Source of the DNA: Pseudomonadota bacterium
GTDB taxonomy: Bacteria; Pseudomonadota; Gammaproteobacteria; Burkholderiales; Burkholderiaceae_B
NCBI GenBank assembly: GCA_023437255.1
Contig: JAEZGR010000307.1
Span: 1 to 5,197, forward strand
DNA length: 5,197 nt
Reading direction: 5' to 3'
Below are positions 1-5,197 of the stretch, in pieces (position 1 is the stretch's first letter; each line of letters starts with the position of its first letter). The notes below the pieces were generated by a model. The model was not told the DNA's origin. It ran no database searches and saw only the letters and a list, made by a program, of their open reading frames with translations. The position numbers were made by a program, and so were the translations under genes.

Positions 1-337
1 GGTGAAAATAGGCCGGCGCGCTGTTCAGGGCGAAGATCAGGGCGGCCTTTTCGACTGCACTGGGCGGATGGCCGTAGTAGTCCTCTGCGAATGCGGTGGC
101 TTCGAACTCTTCCTGGGGCGCACATTCCCACAGGAAATCAATTTCGATGGTGGCCGCCTGTGCCTCGGCCTGCTTCATCAGCTCTGCGGGTTCGGGCGAG
201 TCGAACTCGAACAATACGATCGCGTTCTTGATTTTGCTGCGCTTGCCCGACTCCGACTCCACCTGCATGGTCGAGTCGCTGCGGGAGAAAATCTTTGCGG
301 CCTTGAATGTACCGCTTTCTTCATAAAGAACGTGCAT
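1..337 (-). CDS. RNB-family exoribonuclease (RNase II/R type), N-terminal part only
   Basis: The first 112 residues are visible, starting MHVLYEESGTFKAAKI at the ATG at 337-335; the rest lies beyond the left edge. An in-frame TAG at 364-362 rules out a much longer start. The opening MxVLYEESGxFK, then GKRSKIKNA (about 31-39), DFLWECAPQEEF (about 67-78) and EDYYGHPPSAVEKAAL (about 85-100) match my memory of the N-terminal region of betaproteobacterial ribonuclease II-like proteins. Such enzymes degrade RNA 3' to 5' in the cytoplasm. The catalytic RNB domain with its metal-binding aspartates is not in the window, so activity cannot be judged. The gene follows the hydrolase gene on the same strand after 41 bases with no visible terminator, so it is probably co-transcribed with mpl. 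Its ribosome binding site is weak, with only an AAAG about 6 bases upstream. Family assignment rests on pattern memory. Confidence 0.8.
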   Translation of the reverse strand, partial: MHVLYEESGTFKAAKIFSRSDSTMQVESESGKRSKIKNAIVLFEFDSPEPAELMKQAEAQAATIEIDFLWECAPQEEFEATAFAEDYYGHPPSAVEKAALIFALNSAPAYFH

Positions 338-378
338 GATGTCTTTGTGTGATGCCCGGGCCTACGGCTCAGGCGTTT

Positions 379-969
379 CTAAGGGCGCGCCAATACGCGC
401 TCAAGCACCTCGGGCAGCCAGTCGTGAAAGTCGGAGATGCCGTGGTCACTGCCTTCGAGCAGTCGCAGCTCACAGCCCCGATACCATTCGACCATCTCGC
501 GCCAGTCGAGCACTTCATCGCCTTTGGCTGCCAGCAGGTAATACCGGCTCGGGTCGGCCGGACGGCCCGCCGCCATTTCGGCAAGCTCGTCGACATACTC
601 CGGCAGGAAGTGGAAGCGCTCGGACGAATTCCACATGGTGTGCTCACCCACCTGTGTGGCGAGGTCGCGCGCCGCGTACACCGCGGGGTTCAAGAGCACT
701 GCCCGGCAGTGCCATGTTTCGGCCAGACAGGTCGCGTAATAACCACCCAGCGAAGAGCCGACCACAACCAGCTCGGTGCGTGGATCCATGCCCTGCTGCA
801 CTCGATTCTCGATCAGGCGCGTGGCCAGCTCCATGGCTCGCGCGGGGCTGGGCGGCAGTTGCGGGCAGCACCAGTCGCCGCCCCGTCCCGCCGCTCGCAC
901 GGCCTCTTCGAGTACGGTGGCCTTGAACGATTGTGGCGACGAACGAAAGCCATGGAGGTACAGGATCAT
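379..969 (-). CDS. YqiA/YcfP-family alpha/beta-hydrolase (putative esterase)
   Basis: This 196-residue protein has the compact single-domain layout of the YqiA/YcfP esterase-like family. It opens directly with a beta strand and an oxyanion-type loop, MILYLHGFRSSP (1-12). The nucleophile elbow GSSLGGYYA (71-79) follows, with Ser73 as predicted nucleophile. Asp151 in KGDEVLD and His176 in GSDHGISDF complete a plausible Ser-Asp-His triad. LLNPAVYA (92-99) is also typical of the family. There is no signal peptide, so it is probably cytoplasmic. The family has esterase activity on short acyl chains, but the physiological substrate is not known to me. The ATG at 969-967 shares ATGA with the mpl stop codon, implying translational coupling, and a strong AAGGAG (981-976) sits 6 bases upstream inside mpl. 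The start is therefore secure. The RNB ribonuclease gene follows. Confidence 0.88.
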   Translation of the reverse strand: MILYLHGFRSSPQSFKATVLEEAVRAAGRGGDWCCPQLPPSPARAMELATRLIENRVQQGMDPRTELVVVGSSLGGYYATCLAETWHCRAVLLNPAVYAARDLATQVGEHTMWNSSERFHFLPEYVDELAEMAAGRPADPSRYYLLAAKGDEVLDWREMVEWYRGCELRLLEGSDHGISDFHDWLPEVLERVLARP

Positions 970-2345
970 GGGGCGCTCCTTGTGGCGGCGAGACGCTGCA
1001 GCAGGCGAGTGTGTATGCCCTGGAAACCGCCATTGCTCATGACCAGAACATGATCGCCGGGGCGGGCGGCCAGTTGTACCGCTTCGACCATTTTATCGAT
1101 ATCGCTCCAGCACGATGCGCGCTCGCCGAGCGGCGAGAGCACGGTGGAGGGATCCCAGCCCAGGGCGTGCGGCCCGCTGGTCGGGCCGTAGCAATAGACC
1201 AGATCGGCCTGTTCGAGCGCCGCTGGCAGGCGGTCGGCCACGGCGCCCAGTTTCATGGTGTTCGAGCGCGGCTCCAGAACCGCCAGGATGCGCCCTTCGC
1301 GCTGCTGGTGCCTGAGACCGGCGATCGTGGTTGCGATGGCGGTGGGGTGATGGGCGAAATCGTCGTAGACGGTGATGCCGTCGACGCTGCCACGCACTTC
1401 CATGCGGCGCTTGACGCCACGGAAGCTGTTGAGGGCCTCGACGGCCTGTTCCGGCCGTACGCCCACGTGTGCTGCGGCTGCGATGGCGGCGAGCGCATTG
1501 CGCTGGTTGTGGGCGCCAGCATGATTCCAGTCCACGGTACCGACGCTGCGACCCTCGTGGATGACTTCGAAAGTGCCCGAGTGCGGTTCACCTCGGGCCT
1601 GCCAGGTGGCGTCGCTGCCGAAGGTTTCCACGGGCGTCCAGCAGCCGCGATCCAGTACCCGCTGCAAAGCGGCGTCGCCGGCGGGCACGAGAATGCGGCC
1701 TTCTGATGGAATGGTGCGCACTAGATGGTGGAACTGGGTTTCGATAGCCGCCAGATCGGCAAAGATGTCAGCGTGATCGAACTCCAGATTGTTCAGAATG
1801 GCGGTGCGAGGCCGGTAGTGCACGAACTTGGAACGCTTGTCGAAGAAGGCCGTGTCGTACTCGTCGGCTTCGATCACGAAGTGCTTCTGATGGGTCGACA
1901 GCCGCGCCGAGACGCCGATGTCGGCGGCGACGCCGCCGATGAGGAAGTTCGGGGCCAGGCTGCAGGCATCGAGCACATGCGTGAGCATGGCCGTGGTGGT
2001 GGTCTTGCCATGGGTACCGGCCACGGCCAGCACGTGCTGATGACGCAGGACCGCCTCGCCGAGCCACTGCGGACCTGACACGTAGGGGGCACCCGCATTC
2101 AGGATGGCCTCCATGAGCGGATTGCCGCGGCGTACGACGTTGCCCACCACGAAAAGGTCGGGGCGCAGCGCGAGCTGGTCGGCGTCGAAGCCCTCGATGA
2201 GACGGATACCCTGCTCCTCGAGCTGAGTGCTCATGGGCGGGTAGACGCCGGCGTCGCAACCGGTGACGGTGTGGCCCGCCGCACGTGCGATCAGGGCGAG
2301 CCCGCCCATGAACGTGCCGCAGATGCCAATGATGTGCAAGTGCAT
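966..2345 (-). CDS. mpl: UDP-N-acetylmuramate:L-alanyl-gamma-D-glutamyl-meso-diaminopimelate ligase (Mpl)
   Basis: Mpl is a cytoplasmic ATP-dependent ligase that joins the recycled murein tripeptide to UDP-MurNAc, returning cell-wall fragments to peptidoglycan synthesis. The 459-residue product is close to the roughly 457 residues of the E. coli enzyme. The N-terminal Rossmann-like domain begins MHLHIIGICGTFMGGLA. The Mur-ligase P-loop AGTHGKTTTT spans 109-118. The Mpl-typical block EADEYDTAFFDKRSKF (159-174) and NNLEFDHADIF (185-195) follow. HNQRNA (279-284), DDFAHHPTA (328-336) and EPRSNTMKLG (358-367) complete the central and C-terminal Mur-ligase domains. The EADEYDTAFFDKRSKF block and the GICGTFMGG start separate it from MurC. 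The start at 2345 is supported by a strong GGAGGA 5 bases upstream and by homology. The frame stays open for 44 more codons to 2477, but that part does not look like Mpl. The gene ends in an ATGA overlap with the hydrolase gene. Confidence 0.96.
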   Translation of the reverse strand: MHLHIIGICGTFMGGLALIARAAGHTVTGCDAGVYPPMSTQLEEQGIRLIEGFDADQLALRPDLFVVGNVVRRGNPLMEAILNAGAPYVSGPQWLGEAVLRHQHVLAVAGTHGKTTTTAMLTHVLDACSLAPNFLIGGVAADIGVSARLSTHQKHFVIEADEYDTAFFDKRSKFVHYRPRTAILNNLEFDHADIFADLAAIETQFHHLVRTIPSEGRILVPAGDAALQRVLDRGCWTPVETFGSDATWQARGEPHSGTFEVIHEGRSVGTVDWNHAGAHNQRNALAAIAAAAHVGVRPEQAVEALNSFRGVKRRMEVRGSVDGITVYDDFAHHPTAIATTIAGLRHQQREGRILAVLEPRSNTMKLGAVADRLPAALEQADLVYCYGPTSGPHALGWDPSTVLSPLGERASCWSDIDKMVEAVQLAARPGDHVLVMSNGGFQGIHTRLLQRLAATRSAP

Positions 2346-2350
2346 GGTGT

Positions 2351-2356
2351 TCCTCC
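2351..2356 (-). promoter_or_regulatory. Strong ribosome binding site of mpl
   Basis: On the minus strand the sequence reads GGAGGA, five bases before the ATG of mpl. It decides the start in favour of the 459-residue protein over longer forms opening further into the spacer. Confidence 0.85.
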
Positions 2357-2412
2357 GGCGCTTATTGTAATTGTGTCGGTGTCGCCGCCCTCTGGTATCC
2401 GCCTCTGGCCGT

Positions 2413-2439
2413 GCGCCGGGCCGCGGCTTGCGGCGGCGC
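2413..2439. repeat. GC-only inverted repeat (hairpin) in the divergent spacer
   Basis: GCGCCG (2413-2418) pairs with CGGCGC (2434-2439), and CCGC (2421-2424) pairs with GCGG (2430-2433). A two-base GG bulge (2419-2420) and a GGCTT loop (2425-2429) complete the structure, so all ten base pairs are G-C. It is not followed by a T-run on either strand, so it does not look like an intrinsic terminator. With a distal mpl promoter it would lie in the mpl 5' leader. Chance is possible in such GC-rich DNA. Confidence 0.5.
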
Positions 2440-2488
2440 GGGGGGCTATCATCAACTGTAATATCAAACTGGATCAAGGCTTTACATC

Positions 2489-3001
2489 ATGAAGCGGCGA
2501 GATTTCCTGCGCCAGGGTATCGGGCTGGCGGCCGGTGCGGCTCTGTTTCCCCTGCCTCTGCTGGCGGCCGACGCCGACCCGGCAAGCACCTTCCTGGCCA
2601 ACAGCTTTCCCGACCTGCAAGGGCAGCCGGTTCCCTTGTCGCGCTACGCGGGCAAGCCGCTGGTGGTCAATTTCTGGGCCACCTGGTGTGCGCCCTGCAT
2701 CAAGGAAATGCCCGACCTCGACGAACTATCTCGCAAGTACACCGACATGACCTTTCTGGGGGTGGCGGTCGATACGCAGGCCAACGTCGAACGTTTTCTC
2801 AAGAAGGTTCAGGTGTCGTACCCGCTCGTAGTCGCCGGCCACGGCGGCATCGAGAAGATGAAGGCCCTCGGAAACCGCAAGGGCGGTTTGCCTTACACGG
2901 TCATCTTCGACTCGCAATCGCAGATGCACAGCGAGATTCTCGGGCAGGTCGATCCGCACGATCTCGACACGCGGCTGGCGGCGTTGAACCGGGGTACTTA
3001 A
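2489..3001 (+). CDS. TlpA/ResA-like thiol-disulfide oxidoreductase, probably Tat-exported
   Basis: The 170-residue product has a twin-arginine type signal. MKRRDFLRQG is followed by a hydrophobic stretch (about 11-25) and Ala-rich sequence suitable for cleavage near 26-29, so export to the periplasm is likely. A lipoprotein cysteine is absent. The mature part is a thioredoxin fold of the TlpA/AhpC-TSA type. It starts with LANSFPDLQGQPVPLSRYAG (36-55). VVNFWATWCAPC (59-70) carries the redox pair Cys67 and Cys70, and KEMPDLDEL follows with Glu73 as in ResA/TlpA proteins. The cis-proline is Pro135 in GGLPYTVIFD. Relatives reduce or exchange periplasmic disulfides, for example in cytochrome c maturation; the partner here cannot be told. 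The start has AAGG nine bases upstream and yields the intact signal peptide. It is the first rightward gene and lies 57 bases before aroQ. Confidence 0.9.
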   Translation: MKRRDFLRQGIGLAAGAALFPLPLLAADADPASTFLANSFPDLQGQPVPLSRYAGKPLVVNFWATWCAPCIKEMPDLDELSRKYTDMTFLGVAVDTQANVERFLKKVQVSYPLVVAGHGGIEKMKALGNRKGGLPYTVIFDSQSQMHSEILGQVDPHDLDTRLAALNRGT

Positions 3002-3030
3002 TAGACAAACAACCCTTTTTGGCGTAAAAA
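3002..3030 (+). promoter_or_regulatory. Candidate sigma-70-type promoter for aroQ
   Basis: TAGACA (3002-3007) matches the -35 consensus at five of six positions. It is separated by exactly 17 bases from TAAAAA (3025-3030), which matches the -10 consensus at four of six. Transcription would start near 3036-3038 and leave a leader of about 21 bases before the aroQ ATG. The -35 begins immediately after the stop codon of the tlpA-like gene. This is a reading by eye; read-through from upstream is also possible. Confidence 0.4.
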
Positions 3031-3042
3031 GGCGGTCTGTCT
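3003..3042. repeat. Imperfect inverted repeat between the tlpA-like gene and aroQ
   Basis: The inner arms CCTTTTT (3014-3020) and AAAAAGG (3026-3032) pair around a GGCGT loop. The outer arms AGACA (3003-3007) and TGTCT (3038-3042) also pair, with mostly unpaired bases between. It fills most of the 57-base spacer and overlaps the candidate aroQ promoter. No T-run follows the outer arm, so it is not a normal intrinsic terminator. It may be a protein-binding site or chance. Confidence 0.45.
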
Positions 3043-3058
3043 TCACGAAAATTCCATA

Positions 3059-3493
3059 ATGGCGCAGCGCATTCTGGTTCTGCACGGCCCCAATCTCAAT
3101 CTGCTTGGCACCCGCGAGCCCGAGGTCTATGGCACGCTCACCTTGGCCGACATCAACCAACGCCTTCAGGAAATCGCCGCCGCACGGGGTGCGGAACTGG
3201 CGGTTTACCAAAGCAACCACGAGGGTGAGCTGGTCGACCGCATCCAGGAAGCGGGGCGCGACGGAACGCAGTACATCATTGTCAATGCCGCCGCCTACAC
3301 GCATACGAGCGTTGCAATTCGTGATGCACTGTCCGGCGTCAAGATCCCTTTCGTTGAAGTGCACCTGTCCAATGTCTACAGGCGCGAAGCATTCAGGCAT
3401 CATTCGTATCTTTCCGACGTTGCGCAAGGCGTAATCGCCGGGTTGGGTGCGTTTGGCTACGAGGCCGCTTTACAGTACGCGCTCGCCGCCTAG
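3059..3493 (+). CDS. aroQ: Type II 3-dehydroquinate dehydratase
   Basis: This cytoplasmic enzyme removes water from 3-dehydroquinate to give 3-dehydroshikimate, the third step of the shikimate pathway to aromatic amino acids. At 144 residues it has the normal length of the small type II enzyme, which forms dodecamers. The family signature [16 protein letters not shown] (6-21) opens the protein. The active-site residues are all present: Arg19, the catalytic Tyr24 in EVYG, Asn76 and His82 in NAAAYTHTS, His102 in EVHLSN, and Arg113 in FRHHSY. ATG at 3059 gives the usual MA-xx-ILVLHG start. No clear Shine-Dalgarno sequence precedes it; the bases before the ATG are AT-rich (GAAAATTCCATA). It may be transcribed from the candidate promoter just upstream, from the tlpA-like gene, or both. 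A hairpin overlaps its stop codon. Confidence 0.97.
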   Translation: MAQRILVLHGPNLNLLGTREPEVYGTLTLADINQRLQEIAAARGAELAVYQSNHEGELVDRIQEAGRDGTQYIIVNAAAYTHTSVAIRDALSGVKIPFVEVHLSNVYRREAFRHHSYLSDVAQGVIAGLGAFGYEAALQYALAA

Positions 3494-3512
3494 GCGGGGC
3501 GTTATCTTTTTT
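3481..3512 (+). terminator. Possible intrinsic terminator or attenuator after aroQ
   Basis: GCTC-GCC (3481-3487) can pair with GGC-G-GGGC (3493-3500). This gives seven base pairs including one G-T pair, a single-base bulge and a GCCTA loop that contains part of the aroQ stop codon. A run of six T (3507-3512) follows, but after a six-base gap GTTATC, which is longer than ideal. An alternative fold uses the palindrome CCGCCTAGGCGG (3486-3497). Termination would probably be partial, letting some transcription continue into accB. Confidence 0.35.
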
Positions 3513-3570
3513 CAAACACTATGCATGGGCCCTGCGCTAGCACGGTGGGGCAATGCCACGGAAAGTTGGA
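3513..3570 (+). promoter_or_regulatory. accB leader region
   Basis: These bases between the T-run and accB should hold any dedicated accBC promoter. I see only weak -10-like sequences (CACTAT at 3517-3522) and no matching -35. Short palindromes occur (GGGCCC at 3528-3533, GCTAGC at 3535-3540). GTGG and CCAC around GGGGCAATGCC could form a small stem just before the ribosome binding site. E. coli accBC is autoregulated at the leader, but nothing here proves that for this organism. Confidence 0.25.
3560..3565 (+). promoter_or_regulatory. Ribosome binding site deciding the accB start
   Basis: GGAAAG lies five bases before the ATG at 3571, a good spacing. The alternative ATG at 3553 has a GGTGGGG block ending only two bases before it, too close for an optimal site. 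This supports the shorter protein beginning MDLRKLKTL. Confidence 0.55.
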
Positions 3571-4017
3571 ATGGACCTAAGAAAACTTAAAACCCTCATC
3601 GACCTGGTTGCCGAATCGGGCATTGCAGAACTCGAAATCACCGAGGGCGAAGGCAAGGTCAGAATCGTCAAGTTCTCGCAGACCACACCGGTTGCGCCCG
3701 TCGTCGAACAGCCGGCACAGGTGGCGACCGTGGCTGCGGCACCGGCGGCACCCGCTGCGCCTGCCGCGCCGGCGGCCCCCGCCGGTCATGTGGTCAAGGC
3801 ACCCATGGTGGGCACCTTCTATCGCGCGCCCAATCCCGGCGCCTCACCGTTTGTCGAAGTCGGTCAGAGCGTCAAGGAAGGCGATGCCCTGTGCATCATC
3901 GAAGCCATGAAGCTCCTGAACGAGATCGAAGCCGACAAGAGCGGGGTTATCAAGGAAATCCTGGTCGAGAACGGTGAGCCGGTCGAATACGGTCAACCCC
4001 TGTTCATCATTGGCTGA
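3571..4017 (+). CDS. accB: Biotin carboxyl carrier protein of acetyl-CoA carboxylase (BCCP)
   Basis: BCCP carries the biotin that shuttles carboxyl groups from biotin carboxylase to the carboxyltransferase, making malonyl-CoA for fatty acid synthesis in the cytoplasm. The 148-residue product is slightly shorter than the 156 residues of E. coli. It has a conserved N-terminal segment, [18 protein letters not shown], then [13 protein letters not shown] (23-35). A flexible Ala/Pro linker follows (about 53-72), mainly repeats of Ala-Ala-Pro. The C-terminal biotinyl domain begins [17 protein letters not shown] (74-90), including the region of the BCCP thumb. The biotinylation motif [12 protein letters not shown] has Lys114 as the acceptor. 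The frame is open to an ATG at 3553, which would add MPRKVG, but homologues start at MDLRKLK and the ribosome binding site fits 3571. accC follows after three bases, so the two subunits are probably translationally coupled. Confidence 0.96.
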   Translation: MDLRKLKTLIDLVAESGIAELEITEGEGKVRIVKFSQTTPVAPVVEQPAQVATVAAAPAAPAAPAAPAAPAGHVVKAPMVGTFYRAPNPGASPFVEVGQSVKEGDALCIIEAMKLLNEIEADKSGVIKEILVENGEPVEYGQPLFIIG

Positions 4018-4020
4018 TCC

Positions 4021-5197
4021 ATGTTCGAGAAGATCCTGATCGCCAATCGCGGCGAAATTGCATTGCGGATCCAGCGGGCCTGCCGCGAGCTCGGCGTGAA
4101 GACAGTGGTGGTCCATTCCGAGGCCGACCGCGACGCCAAGTATGTTCGTCTTGCCGACGAATCGGTGTGTATCGGGCCCGCCTCGCCGCGTGACAGCTAT
4201 CTGAACATGCCGGCCATCATTTCGGCGGCCGAAGTCACCGACGCCGAGGCCATTCACCCCGGCTATGGTTTTCTTGCCGAAAATGCCGACTTCGCGGAGC
4301 GCGTTGAAAAGAGCGGCTTCGTGTTCATCGGCCCGCGCCCTGAGTCCATCCGTACCATGGGTGACAAGGTCAAGGCCAAGCAGGCCATGATCGCAGCTGG
4401 TGTGCCCGTTGTGCCCGGTTCCGAAGGGGGCTTGCCTGAAGACCCCGCCGAAATTCTGCGTATTGCGCGCGAAGTCGGCTACCCCGTAATCGTGAAGGCG
4501 GCGGGCGGTGGTGGCGGGCGTGGCATGCGCGTGGTGTACACCGAAGCCGCACTGTTAAATGCGGTCGCGCTCACCCGTAACGAAGCGCAGGCCGCGTTCG
4601 ACAACCCCGAAGTCTATATGGAGAAGTTCCTCGAGAACCCTCGCCATATCGAGATTCAGATCCTGGCCGACGGTGGGCGCAATGCGCTCTGGCTGGGTGA
4701 GCGCGATTGTTCGATGCAGCGCCGCCACCAGAAGGTCATCGAAGAGGCACCGGCGCCGGGTATTCCGCGTCGGCTCATCGAGCGCATCGGTGAGCGCTGT
4801 GCCGAAGCCTGTCGCGGCATGGGATACCGCGGTGCGGGCACGTTCGAATTCCTGTATGAAGACGGCGAATTCTATTTCATTGAAATGAATACCCGTATTC
4901 AGGTCGAGCATACGGTCACCGAGATGATCACGGGTATCGATCTGGTGCAGCAGCAGATCCGTATTGCAGCCGGCGAAAAATTCACGCTGCGTCAGCGCGA
5001 TGTGCAGTTCCGCGGCCATGCGATCGAGTGTCGGATCAACGCCGAAGATCCCTTTAAGTTCATTCCGAGCCCTGGCCGCATCACCAACTGGCACGTGCCG
5101 GGTGGGCCTGGCGTGCGCATGGACTCCCATGTGTTCTCGGGCTACACGGTGCCGCCCAACTACGACTCCATGATCGGCAAGCTCATCACCTATGGCG
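4021..5197 (+). CDS. accC: Biotin carboxylase subunit of acetyl-CoA carboxylase, C-terminus cut off
   Basis: AccC uses ATP and bicarbonate to carboxylate the biotin on AccB. The window shows 392 codons plus one base, uninterrupted, of a protein that is about 449 residues in E. coli; only the last part of the C-terminal domain is missing. The start [17 protein letters not shown] is typical. [14 protein letters not shown] (79-92), the ATP-grasp lysines Lys116 and Lys159, and the glycine-rich loop GGGGGRGM (162-169) follow. [13 protein letters not shown] (201-213), [14 protein letters not shown] (234-247) and [10 protein letters not shown] (288-297) complete the active site with Lys238, Glu276, Glu288, Asn290, the catalytic Arg292, Glu296 and Arg338. 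These align in register with E. coli numbering. Residue 298 is Thr where E. coli has Pro. No clear Shine-Dalgarno sequence precedes the ATG, consistent with reinitiation after accB, which stops three bases earlier. Confidence 0.97.
   Translation, partial: MFEKILIANRGEIALRIQRACRELGVKTVVVHSEADRDAKYVRLADESVCIGPASPRDSYLNMPAIISAAEVTDAEAIHPGYGFLAENADFAERVEKSGFVFIGPRPESIRTMGDKVKAKQAMIAAGVPVVPGSEGGLPEDPAEILRIAREVGYPVIVKAAGGGGGRGMRVVYTEAALLNAVALTRNEAQAAFDNPEVYMEKFLENPRHIEIQILADGGRNALWLGERDCSMQRRHQKVIEEAPAPGIPRRLIERIGERCAEACRGMGYRGAGTFEFLYEDGEFYFIEMNTRIQVEHTVTEMITGIDLVQQQIRIAAGEKFTLRQRDVQFRGHAIECRINAEDPFKFIPSPGRITNWHVPGGPGVRMDSHVFSGYTVPPNYDSMIGKLITYG

Larger units (their letters stand above)
2346..2488. 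promoter_or_regulatory. Divergent intergenic region between mpl and the tlpA-like gene
   Basis: This 143-base spacer must hold the promoters for both directions, but none is clear-cut. Rightward, TATCAT at 2447-2452 matches the -10 consensus at five of six positions but has no recognisable -35 in the GC-rich block before it. Leftward, TACAAT (2369-2364) also matches five of six but would place the start of transcription almost on the ribosome binding site. A second leftward option pairs TTGATC (2477-2472) with GATGAT (2453-2448) across 18 bases, four of six each, giving a leader of roughly 95 bases. The AT-richer part is 2447-2488; the middle is very GC-rich and carries a hairpin. AAGG at 2476-2479 is the likely ribosome binding site for the tlpA-like gene. 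No small gene is evident. Confidence 0.45.

Noticed and set aside
349..1706. Long plus-strand open frames (349-1053 and 933-1706) opposite the hydrolase and mpl genes.
   Set aside because: They lie antisense to well-recognised genes, resemble no known protein family, and are expected by-products of high GC content.
2346..2477. Possible 44-residue N-terminal extension of Mpl, since the frame stays open to an ATG at 2477.
   Set aside because: The extension is Arg/Pro-rich and unlike Mpl, the usual Mpl start is the ATG at 2345, and a strong GGAGGA sits right before that ATG.
3014..3032. CCTTTTT-GGCGT-AAAAAGG as an intrinsic terminator for the tlpA-like gene.
   Set aside because: The stem is mostly A-T and no T-run follows its 3' arm, so it lacks the normal terminator layout. 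It is kept only as an inverted repeat.
2726..3427. A 233-codon minus-strand open frame opposite the tlpA-like gene and aroQ.
   Set aside because: It covers the catalytic regions of two clearly conserved genes on the other strand and has no recognisable domains.
3553..3570. Longer AccB start adding MPRKVG.
   Set aside because: The purine block before this ATG is too close, GGAAAG fits the ATG at 3571, and BCCP proteins normally begin MDLRKLK. It cannot be fully excluded.
3844..5130. Minus-strand open frames (3844-4257 and 4555-5130) opposite accB and accC.
   Set aside because: They are mirror frames of highly conserved coding sequence and show no family features of their own.
1..5197. Signs of a mobile element, defence system, CRISPR array, tRNA or other transferred DNA.
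   Set aside because: No transposase or integrase frame, direct repeat array or tRNA-like fold was seen, and all genes are core housekeeping types in a plausible conserved order.

Overview
The window is a compact, GC-rich stretch of core bacterial chromosome, and every gene resembles a known family. Gene content and order suggest a betaproteobacterium, possibly of the Rhodocyclales (Azoarcus/Thauera-like). The clues are mpl followed by a YqiA-type hydrolase and an RNB-family ribonuclease, lying divergently to a tlpA-like gene followed by aroQ, accB and accC. The order assignment is inference from remembered gene neighbourhoods, not from a search.

Leftward half (1-2345, minus strand). mpl (peptidoglycan recycling ligase) is read first. 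It overlaps a YqiA/YcfP-type alpha/beta hydrolase through a shared ATGA, and after 41 bases the N-terminal part of a ribonuclease II/R-type gene runs off the left edge. The tight packing suggests one transcript.

Divergent spacer (2346-2488). This holds the strong mpl ribosome binding site, a GC-only hairpin and an AT-richer patch that probably carries the promoters. No convincing -35/-10 pair is visible for either gene.

Rightward half (2489-5197, plus strand). A probably Tat-exported TlpA-like thioredoxin is followed by aroQ (type II 3-dehydroquinase, shikimate pathway), accB (biotin carboxyl carrier protein) and accC (biotin carboxylase), which is cut by the right edge. AccB and AccC are the biotin half of acetyl-CoA carboxylase, the first committed step of fatty acid synthesis; their genes are 3 bases apart. 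A candidate promoter overlaps the end of the tlpA-like gene. A candidate terminator-like hairpin overlaps the aroQ stop codon, so the run may be split into sub-operons.

I see no mobile element, CRISPR array, tRNA, rRNA or foreign-looking segment, and no new biological system. The points worth a second look are small regulatory structures in the spacers and a few protein details.
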